NCBI RefSeq assembly: GCF_029873635.1
Contig: NC_080423.1
Location: 87,837,191 to 87,901,190 of the forward strand
Source of the DNA: Malania oleifera
Lineage: Eukaryota; Streptophyta; Magnoliopsida; Santalales; Ximeniaceae
Direction: 5' to 3'
DNA: 64,000 nt
A program made the position numbers and the translations under genes. Each line of letters begins with the position of its first letter. The stretch's first letter is position 1. The notes beneath the pieces were generated by a model. That model did no database searches. It worked only from the letters and a program-made list of their open reading frames with translations, and had not been told where the DNA came from. Shown piece by piece: positions 57,291 through 64,000 of the stretch.

Positions 57291-58964
57291 TTGTTTCACG
57301 TACTGAACGTAGAACTTCTGAATCATTAGCCTCATTTGGTTTTTGTTCCTCATGCTCTGGTGTGACTTCAGAAAAATCTTTATTTTCTTCTATTTGAACA
57401 GTAGTCGTTTCCGAAGTGCTGTTGTTTTTTTTATTTTGCAGTTCATTTTCTGCAAATATTACATCCCTGTTGACTACGACCTTGCAGGCCGTGGGATCCC
57501 ACAGGCGATATCCCTTGACTCCATCAGTATAACCCAAGAATATGCATTTCTTAGACTTTGGGTCATGTTTAGTTCTTTCCCGAGCATTATACATTACATA
57601 TGCAGGACATACAAATATGTGAAGAGAAGAATACAAGGCTGACTTACCAATCCACATCTCCATTGGTGCTTTCAAACCAGTTGCTGTTGACGGTGATCGA
57701 TTTATCACGTAACAAGCGATTTTGACTGCTTCAGCCCAGAATGACTTGGCTAGATCTGCAGTCTTCAACATAGCTCTGGTCCTTTCCAATATGGTTTTGT
57801 TCATTCACTCTACTACGCCATTTTATTGAGGTGTATGCACAACAGTGAACTGTCTTTGAATACCCTCTTGCTTTGCAAAATGAAATAAAATCACCGTCTT
57901 TATATTCTCCTCCAAAATCTGTCCTTAAACACTTGATTCTTTTTCCACATTCAAGTTCCACCTGTGCTTTGAATTCTTTGAACACTAGAAACACATCTGA
58001 CTTCCTCTTGATTGGATACACCCATAATCTCCTGGAGTAGTCATCAATAAATCATACAAAATAATGTGCTCCTCCTAGGGATGAAACTGGTGATTCCCAT
58101 ACATCAGAATGAATCAAGTCTAGAATGTGTTTGCTTTTAGTAGTAGATCTTTCAAATTTTAATATATGTTGCTTACTTGTAACACAGTGGTTACAGGAAG
58201 GCTGACTTACTGATTTGAGTCCAAAAAGAAGATTACATTCTGAAAGAATCTTCAGACCACGTTCAGACATGTGACCAAGTTTACAATGCCATATTATCGT
58301 CGATTCTTCCTAGGTTGATGCAATTAATGCGTTTCCCTATTGTATAGTATTTCCCAGCAGTGTGTATAGATTTGCCACGATCTTTTCTACCTTCATCAAT
58401 ATTAGCGCGCCTTTGACAACCTTCAAGATCCTATTTTCAATAAGGGTCTTACAGCTGAGGTCATCTAATTGTCCAAGAGACCGTAAATTTTTCTTCAAGT
58501 CCTTCACATGTCGTACCCCTTGAATAGTGCAAATTGTACCATCGTACATCTTCAGTTTTGATATTACTGACACCAGCGATCTCTAAGGCATGATCATTAT
58601 CCATGAATACAGATCCTCTTGAAACAGGTTCATAAGAGTGGAACTAGTCTCAGCGAGAGGCCATGTGCCAGGTTGCTCCCGAATCCATAATCCATACATC
58701 AGTGAGTTTCTTACCACCTTTAAAGATAGTTTCCGCTTCGCTGTATAGGATTTCGCCATCACTGGAGGTACTCGCAGCGCATCCTTGAGAAGTGTTCTCC
58801 TCGGGAGCTTTCCTTACATTCTTCTTCTTATGCCAACAATCCTTTAAGATGTGCCCCCTTTTGCCACAATTGTAGCATTTAAAATTCTTCTTATTTGTAG
58901 CATTTAAAATTCTTCTTACTCCTTGACTTTGATCTACCATGATTGTGACTCCCACTAAAGCCAC
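57277..58964 (-). pseudogene. pol: copia protease and integrase, broken
   Basis: The zinc knuckle KCYNCGKRGHILKDCWHKK (about 58830-58885) is followed by the protease site MDSGATWHM (about 58665-58690), a pre-integrase domain with two CxxC/H ligands (NHCVTSKQH), integrase with [20 protein letters not shown] and the SFWAEAV block, and a C-terminal part open at 57277-57804. Several stops and frameshifts. A 24-bp tandem duplication at about 58875-58920 added eight residues just before the zinc knuckle. Confidence 0.87.
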
Positions 58965-59589
58965 GTTCAGTTGATCTTCTTCTCGTCATCGGTAGCGTCT
59001 CAACTTGTTGAGAGCTAGACGATCTATCTTCCTTGTTTTTGTGCATGGATTCCTCTTCCATAACAGCTGCTGCAACATTATCGAAGACTAGATTATCTGA
59101 CTAAATATTATTTGTAATGTTGATGATGAGTTGATCATACGAATCTAGCAGACTTTGGAGTAGAAGCTCCGCTCGTTCGGTTTGCTCAATCTTATGGCCT
59201 AACGTTGTCAGTTGAGAGAATAACGTATTAAGATTGTTGATGTGGTTCGTAACCGATGTGGACTCACTCATTCGAAGAGTGTAGAGTCGCCTCTTTAAGA
59301 AGATCTTATTGTGAAGTGACTTTATCTCATTAAGTTTTGTCAGCGCATCTCAAATTTCTTTTGCTAACTTCTTCTCCGCAATGTTTGATAACACCGAATC
59401 TGCTAATGCTAGATGAAGATTAGCCACAACATTGTCGTCCATCTCGTTCCATTTTTCGTTAGTTATCCCTATTGGTCTGTCTCCAATTGTCGCTAAGCAA
59501 TTGTCCTTTCTTAGGATCGCCTTCATCTTCAATTTCCAAAGGGAGAAATTACCCCCATTGAACTTCTCAATTTCGTACTTTACTGCCAT
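58965..59589 (-). pseudogene. gag: copia gag, broken
   Basis: The natural start is the methionine codon at 59589 (MAVKYEIEKFNGGNFSLWK). The capsid region runs to a stop at about 59350 (EKKLAKEI) and resumes in the same frame (DALTKLNEIKSLHNKIFLKR, then TERAELLLQSL and VMEEESM) toward the zinc knuckle. It would form the element's particle in the cytoplasm. Confidence 0.85.
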
Positions 59590-59795
59590 CGTAGTAGATA
59601 AAATCTGCTCATCCACTAAACCGGATCCCACTTTTTCACTATAATCAATATCGTATACGTGAACAGTATCGTAAATGAATAGAACTGTATACTTGAACAA
59701 ATCTCGTATACGTTCACAATACTATAAAAGTATCCGGTGACACGTGTAAATAGTAATTGTAAATAGTAACCCCAACCTAAAGGCCGTAACCCAAA

Positions 59796-59807
59796 GCTCT
59801 GATACCA
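59796..59807 (-). other. Primer binding site, tRNA-iMet, minus strand
   Basis: On the minus strand the sequence is TGGTATCAGAGC, an exact plant initiator tRNA-Met complement, one base from the end of the 5' LTR. Confidence 0.93.
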
Positions 59808-59808
59808 C

Positions 59809-60372
59809 TGTTAGGAAATTGAATGGGTAGGAACAGTATTACACATCTAAAATAAGAAATAAGAAAATAGGAATTGACACCAAGACTTACGTAGAAAACC
59901 CTCAAATAAACGAGGGAAAAATTACGGAGAAGAGTAGAAGAAATTCACTATGAAAAATAATGATACAACTTCTCTCTAATTACAAGAGGAGAACAATGAT
60001 ACCTCTCTCTTGAATTAGGAGTACACAATTCTCACTAGAAACAACAGGCTACAACAAGGACATTTTTTAGGAGAGTACTTGATTTCTCTCTCTTTTAAGC
60101 TGGAGTTGGAGATGTTTGGGATGATTTCTTCTTTTACCACCACCTCCCTATTTATATGGGTTTTGTAAGCCTCATTTTCAAAACTGTCAAATGAATAGTA
60201 CAATCACCATTTAAATAGTACAACCACCAAATGAATAGTGCAGTCATCTTTGTAAACTTGTGCAACCACCAAATGAATAGTGCAGTCACCACATAAATAG
60301 TATAACCACCATATGAATAGCACGGTCCCTATGTTGGACTTTGAATGCTAGAAATGATTTTACAATTCAACA
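59809..60372 (-). repeat. 5' LTR of the minus-strand copia element (564 bp)
   Basis: Starts at 60372 TGTTGAATTGTAAAA and ends at 59809 TCCTAACA. A TATA-like ATATAAATAG is at about 60149-60160 on the minus strand. Tandem ATGAATAGT(A/G)CA units lie in the U3 part. Confidence 0.9.
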
Positions 60373-60682
60373 AAAAAGTACAAAAGATGTGTGAAATTAT
60401 AGAGCACAATGCCAAGTGAAAATACGTCTTTTTGTACAATATTATCACATGGATGTTTTTTCATGAAAACTGAACATTGTATTAGGTATAAACTATGGCA
60501 AGCCATCTATCACCTCACTGTCCACATGTAAATGACATACTACGGACTACAGGCCAGCAAAATTTTGAGAGAAAGGAATGGGTGAGGATGAAGGTTCAAG
60601 GTGATATCCAGTATAGCACCAAATATACAGTTGTCTAGTCATCAATATCATATGCAACGGTAAGCAAGATTTGCTGCAGAAG

Positions 60683-62224
60683 TTAATGTTCTGCCAATGT
60701 AATTGGCAGAGTTTGCATTGAGTTTATCAAATTAGTCAACAAGGTCTCTGCAGATGCCAGTTGGAATGTGGAGTCAACAAGGAGTGATTCCCATGCCCTA
60801 GCCCCAGGAACTGCATTTCTACCAACCACTGTTTCGAGCAAATCAATTGCTTTACAAGCCAAATGATTTTCACACAAACCACAGATTATATCATCAACCA
60901 TGGAAGACTTTGGAACCCAACACTTATCCAACATTTCCTCCAAAAAAGCACAAGCTTCAAAAATTTCACCTTTGCTGACTAAACCACCAACCAGTATTCT
61001 ATATGTATGTGAGTTTTTCCGTACACCCTTTAACCCCATCTCCCTCACTAGATTCCTTGCCCAACTTAATTCCCCGACTTCACACAATGCTTCTAATAAC
61101 ATATTATAAGTAATCAAATTAGGTTTACACCCCAACTCCTCCATTGAACCAAGCATCTTAAAAGCTGCTTGCACATTATTCTGCTTACAAAGCCCATTAA
61201 TAAAAACATTGTAGGTGTAAATATCAGGAACCAAACCCAACACAAGAATTTCATCGAACAGCTCTTCTGCTTTCAGATGCTCCCCTTCTCCAATAATCCC
61301 ACTCAGAACCATTGTATAACAAACAATGTCAGGCTTCATTCCATCTATTTTCATCTGATTCAACACATCCGAGGCATCCGTACCTCTCCCCTTCTTCACC
61401 AAAGACCTAATCACATTGCAGTAATCCACCCTGCCAGGGATAAACCCTATTGCCCTCGCTTGATCCAAGAAACGCATAGCCTCTGCACTAGATAAATCCT
61501 TGAGCTGACACAGCGATGACAGTATCAAAGAGCAAATTCTTACATCTAAACTGTACCCATAACTTAACATATAGCCTAATAACTGAATTGCGAAACTATG
61601 CCTTCTAATTCTACAGAGAGTGGCAATTAATATACGAAAAGTGGATTCCTCAATCCGAATGTTCATAAGCCGACTCTTCAACAAGATATGTGGTACAAGT
61701 CCGCGAAATTCGCCGTTTCCACTGAGAATCGACAGCAGAGCATTGAGAGAATGCACGGAAGGGACGCACCTGAAGCTGGGGATTCTGAAGAAGAGATCAA
61801 AGGCTTCTTGAATTCTGCCAGCATCGCCATAGATTTCGATGAGGTCGATGAAAATGCGTTCTGGGGTTTCGAATTTCTCGACGAATTCGAGGCGATCAAG
61901 AATTTGAGGGAGCTGGTGGAACTGGGAGGTTTTAGTGAGGGTTTTGATGACAAAGTGGTAGGCGCTTGGGGTGGGATCGCAGTTGTAGATGCTGAAGGAG
62001 TCTGCGAGAGTGGAGAGAAGATTGGGCTTGCCGGAATTTCCATAATCATCGTCGCCGTCTTCTTCATTTTGCTGTGGACTTCGTGCAGCTTTCTTGAGAG
62101 CGTACATGGCTTGTTGTTGGCTAAAGATTTGGTGCCATTTGGCTTTGTAAGGAGAGAGTGGCCATTTTCTTCTTTTCCTTAGATAACTATGACCGGTCTT
62201 TGAGGAAGACGATAAAAATGCCAT
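60683..62224 (-). CDS. P-class pentatricopeptide repeat (PPR) protein
   Basis: 513 residues in one exon with no frame damage. Residues 1-60 are basic and serine-rich, then acidic, as in an organelle transit peptide. From about 86 to 475 there are 10-11 PPR motifs of about 35 residues; the clearest are 193-227, 265-299, 300-334, 335-369, 370-404 and 405-439. Typical marks are YNVFINGLCKQNN and TYNMLLEALCEVG, each ending near KPN. No E or DYW tail, so P class. PPR proteins bind organelle RNA one base per repeat and affect its processing, stability or translation. The text recalls Arabidopsis At2g38420, predicted mitochondrial; that match is from memory. The start is the first ATG, followed by the conserved RKWPLSPYKAKWH. 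It lies between transposable elements without a gene partner. Confidence 0.93.
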   Translation of the reverse strand: MAFLSSSSKTGHSYLRKRRKWPLSPYKAKWHQIFSQQQAMYALKKAARSPQQNEEDGDDDYGNSGKPNLLSTLADSFSIYNCDPTPSAYHFVIKTLTKTSQFHQLPQILDRLEFVEKFETPERIFIDLIEIYGDAGRIQEAFDLFFRIPSFRCVPSVHSLNALLSILSGNGEFRGLVPHILLKSRLMNIRIEESTFRILIATLCRIRRHSFAIQLLGYMLSYGYSLDVRICSLILSSLCQLKDLSSAEAMRFLDQARAIGFIPGRVDYCNVIRSLVKKGRGTDASDVLNQMKIDGMKPDIVCYTMVLSGIIGEGEHLKAEELFDEILVLGLVPDIYTYNVFINGLCKQNNVQAAFKMLGSMEELGCKPNLITYNMLLEALCEVGELSWARNLVREMGLKGVRKNSHTYRILVGGLVSKGEIFEACAFLEEMLDKCWVPKSSMVDDIICGLCENHLACKAIDLLETVVGRNAVPGARAWESLLVDSTFQLASAETLLTNLINSMQTLPITLAEH

Positions 62225-62360
62225 GAGAGAGAGACAGAGAGAGAGACAGACCGTTTCTGACAGTGGCCGTGTGGAGGGTGGTCGGAGTCCGAGTCTCCGA
62301 ACTACCGTCTTCGCTACATAGAAGAAGGGATTTGTCTTGATATCTTTTATATATATAATT
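62225..62360 (-). promoter_or_regulatory. Leader and TATA box of the PPR gene
   Basis: Read on the minus strand, TATATATAAAAG lies at about 62343-62356, roughly 125 bases before the ATG. The leader just before the ATG is a CT-rich run (62224-62250), common in plant 5' leaders. No intron is needed. Confidence 0.5.
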
Positions 62361-62554
62361 CTATGAAAATATATTTTTCTACGTTTTTTGATTTTTTTTT
62401 TATTTGTGTTGATGATTCTTAATTATTTTTTAAAAAATTAAAATTAAAAAATTATGATTTTTTAACTGTTCTGAAAAATTATGGTCGGAATATTTTAATG
62501 TTGAGAATTAAGTTTCAAGTTTTTTTACAAAAATATTAAGAAAAACACACACAA

Positions 62555-62612
<58 letters not shown>

Positions 62613-62640
62613 GTGGGGCAAAATTTATAGAAATAAACTC
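62361..62640. other. AT-rich spacer with a long (TA)n tract
   Basis: (TA)n at about 62558-62610, flanked by A- and T-rich DNA. No gene is seen. Confidence 0.7.
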
Positions 62641-63221
62641 AACTGACTTTTGGAAATTCGGCCGAGTATTTAAAAAAAAAACACACAAAATCGACTTTTA
62701 GAGAAAGTCGATTTTATGTCCAACTAGACAACGACTGACCTGCCAGTATGCGCATAAAAAACAAATCGCACAAAAAACAACAAAAATAGTAAAAAGTAAT
62801 AGAACTAATTTTCCAAAAGTCGGTTGTGAACAAAAATTTATGCTAAAAAGCAAAAGTAACCAGAACTGACTTTTGAAAAGTCGATTATGGCTACGTAGCT
62901 TTACCCCGTCCACTCCCTTCCTTTCCACACATCCCCCCCCCCCCCCGCCGGCGGGGCTTCCCAACCAACCCTCTATTTATACAGGGTCCTTCCTTATGGT
63001 ATATGTAGGAGACCCCTGACTTGATTCATTGTGATCTCACCGATCCATTTCATCTTACTCACTCTAAACTAGTATCTTAAGTCTTAGTGATGCCTCCATT
63101 TCCATCTCCCTCTCACTTTTGCTTCTTTTCTCTTCTTTCTTTCGCTTGCAGCCTCCCCACCACCTTCAAAATTTTTAGTTTTTACTTTGATTTTTATATC
63201 CATTTCATTTAATATTAAAGC
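62641..63221 (+). repeat. 5' region of the PMD pseudogene with AAGTCG repeats
   Basis: CGACTTTT and AAAGTCGATT motifs recur in both orientations at about 62646, 62688, 62705, 62816, 62868 and 62879, some forming inverted pairs. A run of 14 C follows (62933-62946), then a TATA-like CTATTTATACAGG at 62973-62985, then a C/T-rich leader (about 63090-63160) before the ATG at 63222. It looks like the promoter side of a transposable element or a TE-derived gene. Confidence 0.45.
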
Positions 63222-63690
63222 ATGAATTTTGGTCAAACTGATCCTTCCGTCTTGACATTAGGGGTCCTTCATCCCTCTTAAAGGGCATGTGAGGAGGATC
63301 ATTCTGACATCTTTAAAAGGTGTCGGTGTGCGTGCACATTAGAGACACAGTGACATGCTGATGATAGAAGCATTCTGTGGATTCAACGACTAAGGTTCTA
63401 TCCACGGTACCAGATTCGGTACATTCGGCTTGACCACCATTTAATCAGTGCATTGCTGGAGCGCTGGAGGTCTGAGACGCACACATTTCACTTTTACTGT
63501 GGTGAGACAACAATAACATTACAGTATGTCACCATCATTATAGGATTACTTGTAGATGGTGACGCTATTACGGAGACAACACTATAAGATTGTGCCAGCC
63601 TGTGTTATAGACTATTTGGATGTGACACCCCTCATTGGCTGGAGCAGATGACCTGGCTCGTCCTTGTCGATGGCATTGATGGATAGCGAC
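63222..63690 (+). pseudogene. Plant mobile domain (PMD) protein fragment
   Basis: From the ATG, MNFGQTDPSVLTL is followed in the same frame, past stops at 63279, about 63348 and about 63585, by IRYIRLDHHLISALLERW and ETHTFHF, then GETTITLQYV and GLLVDGDAIT. This order is the start of the plant mobile domain found in transposons and in the MAIN/MAIL family, which affects genome silencing and stability. Three in-frame stops but no clear frameshift over 120 codons suggest recent decay. The reading is cut at 63697 by an LTR, so the rest is lost or lies beyond. Confidence 0.75.
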
Positions 63691-63696
63691 CTACCT

Positions 63697-64000
63697 TGTA
63701 GTAACTCGAACCCAGAAAATAAAAAAAATGGATAAAAGAAATGAGAAATAAATAAAGGGAAAAGAGAAAAGAAAGAAGGAGAAAGGAAAAAGGATTTTCA
63801 AAAGGACTTAGAGGGGATTCGTTGACGAACTAACTGACTTCATCGACGAACATCCTTCTTTGGTCGTCGACAAAGACACGTGTCTTGTCGATGATGATTT
63901 ACCGATAGAGGGTTCAGATATTTCTGAGATTCAACGACGAACTCATGACTTTGTTGACGAACATTCTTCTTGGGCTCGTTGACATACCCACGTGTCTCGT
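63697..64000 (+). mobile_element. Start of a gypsy-like LTR (H), cut by the window edge
   Basis: TGTAGTAACTCGAACCC parallels the start TGTAAGAACCCGAACC of the LTR at 8567. Seven or so CGTCGACG-type motifs lie from about 63829 to 63985, several decayed (CGTTGACG, CATCGACG). It interrupts the PMD pseudogene. Its TATA box would lie just beyond the window. Confidence 0.8.

Larger units (their letters stand above)
55230..60372 (-). mobile_element. Ty1/copia element on the minus strand, inactivated
   Basis: Right to left: 5' LTR (59809-60372), tRNA-Met primer site, gag, protease, integrase, reverse transcriptase, RNase H, polypurine tract, 3' LTR (about 55230-55588). The gag opening (KFNGGNFSLWKLKMK) and protease (MDSGATWHM) suggest the Tork lineage, as inference. 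Unlike copies 1 and 2, this is a separate family. The end of its 3' LTR, about 130 bases, is missing. Confidence 0.9.

Noticed and set aside
61688-62182. 164-residue open frame opposite the PPR gene
   Set aside because: It is the antisense shadow of the PPR coding sequence, whose frame carries clear repeats.
1-64000. tRNA or rRNA genes
   Set aside because: I looked for box B text such as GGTTCGAATCC with a cloverleaf and found only primer sites and the SINE-like element.

Overview
This is a plant nuclear window, almost certainly from a eudicot. The evidence is a plant-type pentatricopeptide repeat (PPR) gene without introns, a MIR164 microRNA hairpin, LTR retrotransposons primed by initiator tRNA-Met, a CACTA transposon end, MITE-like elements and many (CT)n, (TA)n and (AAT)n microsatellites in AT-rich DNA. 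I cannot name the species.

Most of the window is nested, decaying LTR retrotransposons. Positions 1-10416 are a Ty3/gypsy element, probably of the Tekay chromovirus type. Its 5' LTR is cut by the window edge, its gag-pol is full of stops, and a 1.8 kb foreign segment sits inside it, flanked by a 131-bp duplication of the host element. It lies in an older LTR (10417-about 14040) that carries 118-bp tandem repeats and has also been hit by a solo LTR (10718-12752). After an AT-rich stretch come a reverse-oriented gypsy-like LTR (16227-17969) and a SINE-like element (about 18522-18735). A Ty1/copia element follows (19536-27937). It was invaded by a solo LTR (20331-24661), which holds a second solo LTR (22178-24305), and then by a CACTA end and a further LTR (about 26080-27835).

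From 28 to 40.8 kb the DNA has fewer recognisable elements: a MITE-like element, a LINE-like tail, unclassified repeats and the MIR164 locus at about 37.8-38.9 kb. That locus has a TATA box, a CT-rich leader, a hairpin with intact miR164 and star sequences, and a decayed tandem second copy.

Positions 40975-52057 are a second copy of the same copia family, fairly complete but inactivated. A remarkable element, 41748-47343, sits in its leader: two 2.6 kb LTRs around only 396 bp of non-coding internal DNA. A third copia element, on the minus strand, occupies about 55230-60372. The only intact protein gene is a 513-residue P-class PPR protein (60683-62224, minus), very likely organelle-targeted. 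The right end holds a broken plant-mobile-domain (PMD) reading frame (63222-63690), cut off by the start of another gypsy-like LTR at 63697.

The main unexpected pattern crosses element families. At least seven LTRs carry an array of short imperfect palindromes just upstream of their TATA box. The palindrome sequence differs between families, and partly between members of one family: CGTCGACG, TTCGG/CCGAA, TTCAG/CTGAA and AGCTC/GAGCT types are all present. No complete transposable element in the window appears able to move by itself. The microRNA gene and the PPR gene are the two loci likely to serve the plant.
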